64,000 nucleotides of DNA, taken from contig NZ_JAXCHP010000001.1 in assembly GCF_035984545.1 (NCBI RefSeq), forward strand, positions 4,154,001 through 4,218,000, given 5' to 3'. Positions 7,980 through 16,543 of this stretch are shown in pieces. The notes beneath the pieces were generated by a model. It saw only the letters and a list, made by a program, of their open reading frames with translations. It ran no database searches and had not been told where the DNA came from. The number at the start of each line of letters is the position of its first letter. Position 1 is the first letter of the stretch. Origin of the DNA: Cryobacterium sp. GrIS_2_6 (lineage in GTDB: Bacteria; Actinomycetota; Actinomycetes; Actinomycetales; Microbacteriaceae). Both the position numbers and the translations under genes were made by a program.

Positions 7980-8206
7980 TAAGGGCAGATTGCAGCGTAA
8001 GGTTCGAGGGAGCTCCCGGCTGCAAGTGAAACCGACTCGCGGGCCGGCCTGTGCAGAGGCCTCGTGTCGCAACTCGCCGGTATCGTTTTGATCAGGCTTG
8101 AGGAATATTAACGCGCACACATCTGTGCGGAGGAGATCACGCATTACATGACGTACCCAACAACGAACGAACGAGCACTGGCGAGCCTTTCTTCAAGGCC
8201 GGTGGG

Positions 8207-9781
8207 GTGGTAGTGGCTCCTACTACGAGGGAAGCCCAGCGCGCACAACTGCACAAGACGATCTGGCGCATCGCGAACGATCTGCGGGGCAGCGTTGATG
8301 GCTGGGACTTCAAGACGTATGTGCTGGGGATTCTCTTCTACCGCTTTATCAGCGAGAACCTCGCCGCATATTTGAACGGCCTCGAGCGAAAGGCTGGTGC
8401 GCCAGACTTCAGCTACTCGAAGCTTGCCGACTCTGAGGCAGAGTTCGGGCGGAAGGTCACAGTTGAGGAGAAGGGTTTCTATATCCTCCCGAGCGAGCTC
8501 TTCGAGAACGTGCGGAAGCGTGCGCCGCGTGATGAGAATCTCAACGAGACCCTTGAGAGGGCCTTCAAGAACATCGAGGGTTCCGCAGTCGGTGCGGACA
8601 GCGAAGACGACATTAAGGGTCTCTTCGACGACTTGGACGTGAACTCCGCCAAACTCGGGAATACCGTCGCCAAGCGCAACGAGAAGCTGGTCAAGCTGCT
8701 TGATGCGATCGGCGACCTGAACCTGGGTGACTTCGCAACCCATGAGATCGATGCCTTCGGCGACACTTACGAATACCTCATGCAGATGTATGCATCTGAA
8801 GCCGGCAAGTCTGGCGGTGAGTATTACACCCCCCAGGAAGTGTCTGAACTCCTGGCGCGCATCACTGTCGTCGGCAAGACCGAAGTCAACAAGGTTTATG
8901 ACCCAGCAGTAGGGTCTGGGTCTCTTCTGTTGAAATTCCAGAAGGTCCTCGGCCCGGGAAAGGTCCGGCAGGGCTTTTATGGTCAAGAGATCAATCTGAC
9001 GACCTATAATCTCGCCAGGATCAACATGTTCCTGCACGACGTCCCCTACGAGCAGTTCAACCTTGCTCACGGCGACACTCTGATCGATCCGCAGCACTGG
9101 GACGATGAGCCTTTCGAGGCCATCGTCTCCAACCCGCCGTACTCGATCAATTGGGAAGGTGACGCGAATCCGCTGCTGATTAATGATCCGCGTTTCGCCC
9201 CCGCGGGAGTGCTCGCTCCCAAGTCGAAGGCGGACCTCGCCTTCACCATGCACATCTTGTCATGGCTCGCCGTCAACGGTACAGCGGCGATTGTCGAGTT
9301 CCCCGGTGTCATGTACAGGAGCGGGGCTGAGCGGAAGATCCGCAAGTACCTCATCGATAACAACTACGTCGAGGCTGTCATCCAACTCCCACCGGACCTC
9401 TTCTTCGGCACCTCGATCGCGACCTGCATCCTCGTGCTAAAGAAGTCGAAGACGGACAACTCGGTTCTTTTCATCGATGCCTCCGCCGAGTTCGTGCGTG
9501 GTGGCAACAAGAACAAGCTGCTTGCTGCGAACCGGAATCGAATCCTTGACGCCTTCACTGCGCGGGAGGACATCGCCCACTTCTCGAAGCTCGTGCAGAA
9601 CAGCGAAATCGCCGGGCGCGAATACCTGATCTCCGTCTCGTCTTATGTCGAAGCAGAAGACACGCGCGTCGCCGTCGACATAACAGGGCTCAACATCGAG
9701 ATCGCCCAAATCGTCACGCGCCAGTCCGAGCTTCGCACTGCGATCGACTCGATCGTCGCGGACTTGGAGGGCGCATCGTGA
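8207..9781 (+). CDS. hsdM: Type I restriction-modification methyltransferase subunit HsdM
   Basis: This 524-aa protein methylates adenine in the recognition site as part of the M2S complex and protects host DNA. It has the HsdM N-terminal domain (WRIANDLRGSVDGWDFK, GILFYRFISENL), the SAM-binding motif I (VYDPAVGSGSLLL, about 233-245) and the catalytic NPPY motif (SNPPYSINWEGDAN, about 308). The start is GTG 8207 or GTG 8213; GGTGGGG just upstream may be the ribosome site. It is the first gene of a coupled operon: its TGA overlaps the GTG of hsdS by 4 nt. The form is close to the EcoR124I (type IC) group. Confidence 0.95.
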   Translation: MVVAPTTREAQRAQLHKTIWRIANDLRGSVDGWDFKTYVLGILFYRFISENLAAYLNGLERKAGAPDFSYSKLADSEAEFGRKVTVEEKGFYILPSELFENVRKRAPRDENLNETLERAFKNIEGSAVGADSEDDIKGLFDDLDVNSAKLGNTVAKRNEKLVKLLDAIGDLNLGDFATHEIDAFGDTYEYLMQMYASEAGKSGGEYYTPQEVSELLARITVVGKTEVNKVYDPAVGSGSLLLKFQKVLGPGKVRQGFYGQEINLTTYNLARINMFLHDVPYEQFNLAHGDTLIDPQHWDDEPFEAIVSNPPYSINWEGDANPLLINDPRFAPAGVLAPKSKADLAFTMHILSWLAVNGTAAIVEFPGVMYRSGAERKIRKYLIDNNYVEAVIQLPPDLFFGTSIATCILVLKKSKTDNSVLFIDASAEFVRGGNKNKLLAANRNRILDAFTAREDIAHFSKLVQNSEIAGREYLISVSSYVEAEDTRVAVDITGLNIEIAQIVTRQSELRTAIDSIVADLEGAS

Positions 9782-10962
9782 GTCGGATTGATGACTTGAT
9801 CGGAGAGCTCGCTCCGAAGGGGGTTCGATACAAGACGCTCGGAGACGTCGGCGATTTCATTCGTGGCAACGGTTTGCAGAAGAGCGACCTCACTTCAGAG
9901 GGTGCTCCTGCGATTCACTATGGACAGATCCACACCTACTACGGCAGGTGGACCAAGGCTACGAAGTCGTTTGTCAGGCCTGAACTGGCCGCGAAGCTTC
10001 GCCGGGCGAAGCCTGGTGATCTCGTAATCGCGACAACTAGCGAAGACGATGCAGCTGTGGCGAAAGCGACGGCTTGGATCGGCGATGACGAGGTCGCGGT
10101 AAGCGGTGATGCGTATATCTACCGCCATTCGGCCGACCCGAAGTACGTCTCCTACTTCTTCCAGTCCGAGCAATTTCAGGAGCAGAAGAGACGCCACATC
10201 ACGGGAACGAAGGTTCGTCGTATCTCGGGTGACTCGCTCGCGAAGATCCGAATCCCCGTGCCACCTCTCGATGTACAGCGCGAAATCGTGAGAATCTTGG
10301 ATCACTTTACGGAGCTGGAAGCGGAGCTGGAAGCGGAGCTGGAAGCGGAGCTGGAAGCGCGGCACCGTCAGTATGTCTTCTACCGGGATTCGCTACTCGC
10401 TATTGCCGATTCGAGTACTTTCTGGTCGCTGCTTGGTGATGTGGCGAGCGTGTGTGTGGGCCAAGCGCCACCGCTGGGAGTAATTACGGAGGTCGGTCCA
10501 TTCGCTTTCATAAATGCGGGGACGACCGAATCCGGCCGCGCGTCGGAGGCAAACACTGCCGGTGACGCAGTAACAATTCCATCGCGAGGCCAAGGAGGGG
10601 TTGGAATTGTTGGCTATCAGACTGAGTCCTTCTGGTGTGGTCCGCTTTGTTACCGAATCACCAGTTCCACTGACGGGCTGAGGACCCGCTACCTGTATTT
10701 CTATCTCAAGTCGATTCAGCCTTCGATCCGCGGCCTTCAGCAGGCCGGCGGAACGCCTGCGCTTAACAAGAAGGAGCTCGTACTCGTAAGGGTGCCAATA
10801 CCTCGGATCGAAGAACAGGACCGGATCGTTTCGCTTCTCGACAAGTTCGATGCTCTGGTGAATGATCTCAGCGTCGGCCTTCCGGCTGAGCTCGCTGCTC
10901 GTCGCAAGCAGTACGAGTACTACCGTGATCGCTTGCTGACGTTCGAGGAGGCTACAGCGTGA
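9778..10962 (+). CDS. hsdS: Type I restriction-modification specificity subunit HsdS
   Basis: This 394-aa protein chooses the DNA target for the methylase and nuclease. Two target-recognition domains are visible. The first spans about 1-170 and ends in a conserved helix (PPLDVQREIVRILDHF). The second spans about 210-355 and ends in PIPRIEEQDRIVSLLDKF. The central spacer contains ELEA repeated four times in DNA-perfect copies before the conserved RHRQYVFYRDSLL; the C-terminal equivalent is RRKQYEYYRDRLL. The start GTG 9778 overlaps the hsdM stop, and the hsdR GTG overlaps its stop. The bipartite target is not predictable by eye. Confidence 0.95.
   Translation: MSRIDDLIGELAPKGVRYKTLGDVGDFIRGNGLQKSDLTSEGAPAIHYGQIHTYYGRWTKATKSFVRPELAAKLRRAKPGDLVIATTSEDDAAVAKATAWIGDDEVAVSGDAYIYRHSADPKYVSYFFQSEQFQEQKRRHITGTKVRRISGDSLAKIRIPVPPLDVQREIVRILDHFTELEAELEAELEAELEARHRQYVFYRDSLLAIADSSTFWSLLGDVASVCVGQAPPLGVITEVGPFAFINAGTTESGRASEANTAGDAVTIPSRGQGGVGIVGYQTESFWCGPLCYRITSSTDGLRTRYLYFYLKSIQPSIRGLQQAGGTPALNKKELVLVRVPIPRIEEQDRIVSLLDKFDALVNDLSVGLPAELAARRKQYEYYRDRLLTFEEATA
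10311..10358 (+). repeat. Four perfect 12-bp repeats in the hsdS central spacer
   Basis: The unit GGAGCTGGAAGC occurs four times head to tail and encodes the repeating tetrapeptide ELEA. In EcoR124I/EcoDXXI-type HsdS the number of such four-residue repeats sets the length of the unspecified gap between the two half-sites. Perfect repeats expand and contract by slippage without breaking the frame, so the specificity could vary between cells. Confidence 0.9.
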
Positions 10963-13900
10963 CCGACACGATCCGGACCCACTTTGAGCCGATCGTGGTG
11001 TCGGCCGAGAGTACGGTCGTCGCTGAGTTCATTCCTGACACCGCTGCCGAGGCGGCCTATCAGTCCGAAGCGGGCCTTGAGCGCGAGTTCATCGAGCTCC
11101 TGCAGTCTCAGGCCTATGAGTACCTCCCGATCACGAGTGAGTCCCAGCTCGTTGCGAATCTCCGTACCCAGCTCGAGGCGCTGAACTCGACTAAGTTTTC
11201 CGACCCCGAGTGGGAAAATTTCTTCACTGACCGGATCGCTGGAGCAAACGACACGATCGAGGCGAAGACGATCCGTATTCAGGAGGACCACGTCCAGCTC
11301 CTGAAGCGCGATGACGGCTCGACGAAGAATGTCATGCTGATCGACAAGGCGAATGTCCATAACAACCGCCTGCAGGTAGTTAACCAGTACGAAATCGGCC
11401 AGGGCGAGGGCGGTGCCAGGCGCTCAAACCGTTACGACGTCACGGTCCTCGTCAACGGCCTTCCGTTTGTGCATGTCGAGTTGAAGCGTCGCGGGGTTGA
11501 CATCCGTGAAGCGTTCAACCAAATCGACCGCTACCAGCGCGACAGCTTCTGGGCTGGTTCCGGGCTCTTCGAGTACGTCCAACTTTTTGTCATCAGCAAC
11601 GGCACATTGACGAAGTACTACAGCAACACCACCCGCCGACAACATCTGACTGAGTTGTCATCAAGCTCGGCGGCTAGGGTGCGCGCGAAGAAGACGTCCA
11701 ACTCATTCGAGTTCAGTTCGTGGTGGGCGGACGCCACCAACAGGCCGATCCAGGACCTCACAGGCTTCACACGGACATTCTTCGCCAAGCACACTCTTCT
11801 TAACATTCTGACGAAGTATTGCGTCCTTACCGCTGATCGAATGCTGTTGGTCATGCGCCCGTATCAGATCGTCGCGACCGAGCGAATTCTGCAGAAGATC
11901 GACGTCTCGACCAACTACAAGCAGCTCGGCACTGTCGGCGCGGGCGGCTACGTGTGGCACACCACCGGCTCGGGTAAGACGTTGACCTCATTCAAGACCG
12001 CGCAACTTGCATCACGCTTGCCATCAGTCGATAAGGTCCTCTTCGTCGTCGACCGCAAAGACCTCGACTACCAGACAATGCGCGAATACGACCGGTTCGA
12101 GAAGGGGGCAGCGAACTCAAACACCTCGACTGCGGTACTCAAGAAGCAGCTTGAGAACCCAAACGCACACATCATCATCACGACGATTCAGAAGCTGGCG
12201 ACGTTCATCGGCGCGCCGGCAAGCAAGGGCCACGCCATCTTCGGTGGGCACGTCGTGATCATTTTCGACGAGTGTCATCGCTCGCAGTTCGGCGACATGC
12301 ACGAATCAATCACAAAGGCTTTCAAACGGTACAACTTGTTCGGTTTTACAGGCACGCCGATCTTCGCCGAGAACGCCGGGAGTGGTGGTAACCCAGCGCT
12401 GCGCACGACCGAGCAGGCATTTGGCGAGAAGCTGCACACCTACACAATCGTCGATGCGATCAGCGACAAGAACGTGTTGCCGTTCCGAATCGACTACGTC
12501 AACACCATCAAGCTGCCGGAAGGCATCACTGACAAGCAGGTGTCTGCGATCGACACCGAGCGGGCGCTGCTTGCGGTCGAGCGCATCCGTCAGGTCGCCG
12601 CCTACACGCTTGAACACTTTGATCAGAAGACCAAGCGCAGCAATGGCTACCAATTCTCTGGAGTCACCAACATTGCGGATGTGGCTGCGGGCAGAAACCG
12701 TGTTGATGAAGTCAAGGTGTCACGGCGAGTTAATGGCTTCAATGCGATCTTCGCGACCGCCTCGATCGACGCGGCCAAGCGCTACTACAACCAGTTTGCC
12801 ATCCAGCAGCGGGAGCTTCCTTCCGACCGCCGCCTGAAGATCGGCCTCATCTTCTCTTACGCAGCCAACGAAGCCGAAGGCGAGGGTTACCTCGACGAGG
12901 AAGGTTTCGAGACAAGCTCGCTCGACGCATCGTCGCGCGACTTCCTTGAGGACGCGATCCAGGACTACAACGACTTGTTCGGGACGAGCTACGACACCTC
13001 CGACGACAAGTTCCAGAACTACTACAAGGACCTCTCGCTGCGGCTGAAGAACCGCCAGCTTGACCTCGTCATTGTTGTGAACATGTTCCTTACCGGTTTT
13101 GACGCGACGACCCTCAACACTCTCTTCGTGGACAAGAATCTGCGCTCCCATGGGCTCATCCAGGCATTCTCGCGAACGAACCGAATCTTGAACTCGGTCA
13201 AGACATACGGCAATATCGTCAGTTTTCGGGACCTCGAGCGGGAGACGAACGACGCCATCGCGCTGTTCGGCAATAAGAACGCCCGCGGTGTCGTCCTTCT
13301 CAAGCCGTACGGCGACTACTACGGCGAATACGCGAGCAAGGTGCAGGATCTACTTGATTTCTACCCACTAGGTCAGCCGATTATCGGAGAGGCTGCGCAA
13401 AAGGAATTCATCGCACTCTTCGGCTCGATCCTGCGACTCCGGAATATTCTGACGTCCTTCGACGACTTCGTGGGAAACGAGATTCTGACCGAGCGCCAGG
13501 GTCAGGACTATCGCAGCATCTACCTTGACCTCTACGCCGAATTTCGCAAGGAAAAAGACTCCGAGAAGGAGTCGATCAACGACGACGTCGTTTTCGAGAT
13601 TGAACTCATCAAACAGGTTGAAATCAACGTCGACTACATCCTTATGCTCGTCCAGAAGTACCGTGACCAGCGCGGCGACGGAGACGACAAAGAGATTCGA
13701 GCGGAGATCACACGCGCCATCGACGCATCGCCTTCCCTCCGCAACAAGAAAGACCTCATCGAGGCCTTTGTCGATCGTGTGTCTGCGACCGGCGCCATCG
13801 ACGAGGAGTGGACCACTTACGTGGCAGCGCGGCGAGCAGCTGAGCTCGACAAGATCATCGAAGAAGAAGATCTTCGCGCTGACGAAACGCGCGAGTACGT

Positions 13901-14081
13901 TGAGCGTGCATTTCGCGATGGTGCGATCCAAACCAGCGGCACTGCAATTACACGTGTCCTTCCTCCGGCCTCCCGCTTTTCGCCCGAGGGTGGTCATGGC
14001 GAAACGAAGCAGCGCGTCTTGACGAAGCTCGGGGAGTTCTTCGAGAGATTCTTCGGGCTGAGCTCGAGCGGAGGACAGTAA
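10959..14081 (+). CDS. hsdR: Type I restriction endonuclease/translocase subunit HsdR
   Basis: This 1040-aa protein, almost the same length as EcoR124I HsdR, pulls and cuts unmethylated DNA. An N-terminal PD-(D/E)xK nuclease is visible (RYDVTVLVNGLPFVHVELKR, about 155-172). The SF2 helicase motor follows: Walker A HTTGSGKTLTSFK (about 332), DECHRSQFG (motif II, about 430) and FTGTPIF (motif III). A C-terminal helical domain binds HsdM. The GTG start overlaps the hsdS stop by 4 nt, and the TAA shares one base with the ATG of the next gene. All motifs look intact, so the system is probably active. Confidence 0.95.
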   Translation: MTDTIRTHFEPIVVSAESTVVAEFIPDTAAEAAYQSEAGLEREFIELLQSQAYEYLPITSESQLVANLRTQLEALNSTKFSDPEWENFFTDRIAGANDTIEAKTIRIQEDHVQLLKRDDGSTKNVMLIDKANVHNNRLQVVNQYEIGQGEGGARRSNRYDVTVLVNGLPFVHVELKRRGVDIREAFNQIDRYQRDSFWAGSGLFEYVQLFVISNGTLTKYYSNTTRRQHLTELSSSSAARVRAKKTSNSFEFSSWWADATNRPIQDLTGFTRTFFAKHTLLNILTKYCVLTADRMLLVMRPYQIVATERILQKIDVSTNYKQLGTVGAGGYVWHTTGSGKTLTSFKTAQLASRLPSVDKVLFVVDRKDLDYQTMREYDRFEKGAANSNTSTAVLKKQLENPNAHIIITTIQKLATFIGAPASKGHAIFGGHVVIIFDECHRSQFGDMHESITKAFKRYNLFGFTGTPIFAENAGSGGNPALRTTEQAFGEKLHTYTIVDAISDKNVLPFRIDYVNTIKLPEGITDKQVSAIDTERALLAVERIRQVAAYTLEHFDQKTKRSNGYQFSGVTNIADVAAGRNRVDEVKVSRRVNGFNAIFATASIDAAKRYYNQFAIQQRELPSDRRLKIGLIFSYAANEAEGEGYLDEEGFETSSLDASSRDFLEDAIQDYNDLFGTSYDTSDDKFQNYYKDLSLRLKNRQLDLVIVVNMFLTGFDATTLNTLFVDKNLRSHGLIQAFSRTNRILNSVKTYGNIVSFRDLERETNDAIALFGNKNARGVVLLKPYGDYYGEYASKVQDLLDFYPLGQPIIGEAAQKEFIALFGSILRLRNILTSFDDFVGNEILTERQGQDYRSIYLDLYAEFRKEKDSEKESINDDVVFEIELIKQVEINVDYILMLVQKYRDQRGDGDDKEIRAEITRAIDASPSLRNKKDLIEAFVDRVSATGAIDEEWTTYVAARRAAELDKIIEEEDLRADETREYVERAFRDGAIQTSGTAITRVLPPASRFSPEGGHGETKQRVLTKLGEFFERFFGLSSSGGQ

Positions 14082-16513
14082 TGCTCCGGCGGCTCGAGTG
14101 GATCAAGAACTGCGGAATCTTCGAGGACTACCGCTGGGAAACCGCGCTGCCAGAACTCGCACGGATCAACGTCATCTACGGGCCGAACGGTTCGGGGAAG
14201 ACATCGCTGGCCGGAGCACTCGATGGACTTCGAAATGCTGAGGACGGTGAAGGCTACAAACGCCTGTCGATCGCGCTTGACGACAGTGGCACCCAACGGG
14301 TCACTGCTGGGCAAGACGACGCACTCTTCGGTCGGGTCCACGTCTTCAGCGAGCACTACGTGGGTAGGAGCCACAAGTTCACGCCCGCCGAGGTCGAGAT
14401 GGACGCGGTTCTGACGATTGGCGAGAAGTCAGTGGACACGGAGGCAAGGCTTGAGGCACTCCGCGAGACCGTTAAGACGAAGACCGCAGACCGAGACGCT
14501 GCTGCTGCCTCGGAGCGCAGGGCAAAGCAGGCTGTCGACGCCGCATATGGGCAAGTGTCTCAACAAGTGGTCGACGCCGCGAGCCGCGCTGGTGGGCGGT
14601 GGCACTCGCGCAGCAACTTCAGCGCCGGGATGGTGCGGACTGCATTCGCCAACTCTCATGCATCATGGGCCGCGCTCTCCGAACAAGACCTGCGGGAGAG
14701 GATCAGCGTGATCAACTCCGATAAGTCAGACCCTCAGCCGGACGATCAGCTGGTCGTGCCGGCACTGGAGGATCTAGCTGCGCGCTTGTCGACGGCTTTG
14801 AGCCGTACCCCGTCAACGATCATTCTCGACACTCTGGCGGCTCACCCAGAGGCCACATCCTGGGTCGACGAAGGTCGCCACCTGCACGAGGGCATCGATG
14901 TCTGTCTCTTCTGCGGCTCACCGCTTACAGCCGAGCGCCGGGCTCTCATCGACCAGCACTTCTCCGACGAGGTCGAGCGACTTCAGGCCGGCCTCGGTGG
15001 GATCATCCGGGAGCTGACGGAGATGGAGACGGGCACGAGCACAGCGCTCACCAGCATCCCGAGCAGGGGACTGTTCTTCGAGGATCTGCGCTCGCGCTAT
15101 GACGAGGCTGCGAAGTCACTACGGGATGAACTTACGGCGTTGCGAACCTGGGCGTCCGCAGCTCGAGTGCGCGCCGAGGCCAAGGCGGCGAATGTACTTG
15201 CCACTGTGGAGGCCGGTGTCGATGAGTCGCCAACGGTTGCCGGATCAGAACTGATAAAACTCCGACAGGAGCACAACGACCGGGTCTCGAAGCACGGCTC
15301 GCTTGTGCAAGCTGCGGCAAAGGTCGTCGAACTTCACTACTTGAAGCGGGCCGAATCTGGCGTGAAGACAAACGCCGACCTTGCGGGCACCGATCATGTG
15401 AAGGTGGAGAAACTCAACGGTGAGCTGGTGGAACACGCCGCGGAGATCACGACGCTTGAGGCCGTTGATGGCGACCCGATGCCCAGCGCGAAGGTTCTCA
15501 CGGAGGAAGTCGCCCGACTGCTTGGGCGCAGAGAGCTGAAGTTCGAAGCGGTCGATGGCCGCTATCGCGTAACGCGCGATGGGCAGCCTGCAATCGGGCT
15601 CAGTATGGGTGAGCGGACTGCGATCACACTGATCCACTTTCTCGAATCGGTTGCGAAATTCGATGAATCCAAGGGCAAGGCGATAGTCGTGATCGATGAC
15701 CCGGTCTCGAGCCTGGACAGTGACATCTTCATGGGCATCTCGACATACATCTGGGCCGAGTCGGTTTCGAAAGACCATATCGCGCAGGTCGTTCTCCTCA
15801 CGCACAACTTCGAGCTGTTCCGGCAGTGGGATGTCCAGATCGAAGGGCTGCCCGGGCGTGGCGGAGCGAATTCCAAGTACCCGTCGTCGCTCTATGAGAT
15901 CCGGCCGACCCACGTCTTGGTCGCGGGCAAGTCGAAGCGACGGCCGCGACTCGTGGCATGGCCGTCGACGCCCGAAGTGCGCAAGAAGATGCGCTCGACC
16001 TATCAGCACGCATTCATGACCGTCGCGCAGGCGCTGCAGCATCTCCAGGCCGACGACTCGATGGAGCACAAGCTTGACGCGCAGCTGCTCTTTCCGAACG
16101 TGGTGCGACGCATGCTCGAAACGTTCCTCGCGTTCAAACATCCCGAATGGGTCGGCAACTTCACTGAGGCGATGCGGAAGTCGAAAGACCTCCTTGAAGC
16201 GGGCGGATACAAGGGGGATGCGGACGCCCTGCGGCTGAGGCTTACGCGCTATTCGCATGCGCACTCGCACAGTGAGACACCGTCAACTGACATCACGGTC
16301 AGCCCACACGAAGTAGCAACGGCGATCGGCGCTGCGTTCGAGTTCATGAACTGCCTCGACCCGGCTCACTTCACGGGTCTCTGCGAAGTTGTCGGGATTG
16401 ACCCGAGCGCACTTCTTCCGCCAGTCCCGGCTGAGGACGCCGAAGAGAAGGCCGTCGAGCTGGTGCTCGAGGAGGCGGAGCTGCTCGCGGCTGGCTTCAT
16501 AGGTCTCACTTGA
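14081..16513 (+). CDS. rloC: RloC-like anticodon nuclease (ABC ATPase with zinc hook)
   Basis: This 810-aa protein has Walker A GPNGSGKTS (about 32-40), an interrupted coiled-coil middle with a CxxC zinc-hook (CLFCGSPL, about 275), an ABC signature LSMGER (about 505), Walker B AIVVIDDPVSSLDS (about 530) and an H-loop LTHNFELF. The C-terminal domain has RRMLE (R-x3-E, about 673) and YSHAHSH (about 725), which fit the Arg-Glu-His triad of PrrC/RloC nucleases. RloC cuts a tRNA anticodon when the linked type I restriction system is inhibited or DNA is damaged, as a second line of phage defence. It shares one base with the hsdR stop, so it is cotranslated. An AAA_13 protein without nuclease activity is the main alternative. 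Confidence 0.8.
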   Translation: MLRRLEWIKNCGIFEDYRWETALPELARINVIYGPNGSGKTSLAGALDGLRNAEDGEGYKRLSIALDDSGTQRVTAGQDDALFGRVHVFSEHYVGRSHKFTPAEVEMDAVLTIGEKSVDTEARLEALRETVKTKTADRDAAAASERRAKQAVDAAYGQVSQQVVDAASRAGGRWHSRSNFSAGMVRTAFANSHASWAALSEQDLRERISVINSDKSDPQPDDQLVVPALEDLAARLSTALSRTPSTIILDTLAAHPEATSWVDEGRHLHEGIDVCLFCGSPLTAERRALIDQHFSDEVERLQAGLGGIIRELTEMETGTSTALTSIPSRGLFFEDLRSRYDEAAKSLRDELTALRTWASAARVRAEAKAANVLATVEAGVDESPTVAGSELIKLRQEHNDRVSKHGSLVQAAAKVVELHYLKRAESGVKTNADLAGTDHVKVEKLNGELVEHAAEITTLEAVDGDPMPSAKVLTEEVARLLGRRELKFEAVDGRYRVTRDGQPAIGLSMGERTAITLIHFLESVAKFDESKGKAIVVIDDPVSSLDSDIFMGISTYIWAESVSKDHIAQVVLLTHNFELFRQWDVQIEGLPGRGGANSKYPSSLYEIRPTHVLVAGKSKRRPRLVAWPSTPEVRKKMRSTYQHAFMTVAQALQHLQADDSMEHKLDAQLLFPNVVRRMLETFLAFKHPEWVGNFTEAMRKSKDLLEAGGYKGDADALRLRLTRYSHAHSHSETPSTDITVSPHEVATAIGAAFEFMNCLDPAHFTGLCEVVGIDPSALLPPVPAEDAEEKAVELVLEEAELLAAGFIGLT

Positions 16514-16543
16514 TGTTTGAAGAGTCGACGGTTGGGACGCAGC

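Noticed and set aside
8144..9253. 369-aa minus-strand ORF opposite hsdM
   Set aside because: Antisense shadow of a highly conserved gene; its translation shows no domain.
10311..10358. Possible CRISPR or VNTR outside genes
   Set aside because: The repeats are contiguous, in frame within hsdS and have no spacers; no CRISPR-like repeat-spacer array was seen in the window.
15245..16270. 341-aa minus-strand ORF opposite rloC
   Set aside because: Shadow frame with Arg-rich, low-complexity translation and no ribosome site.
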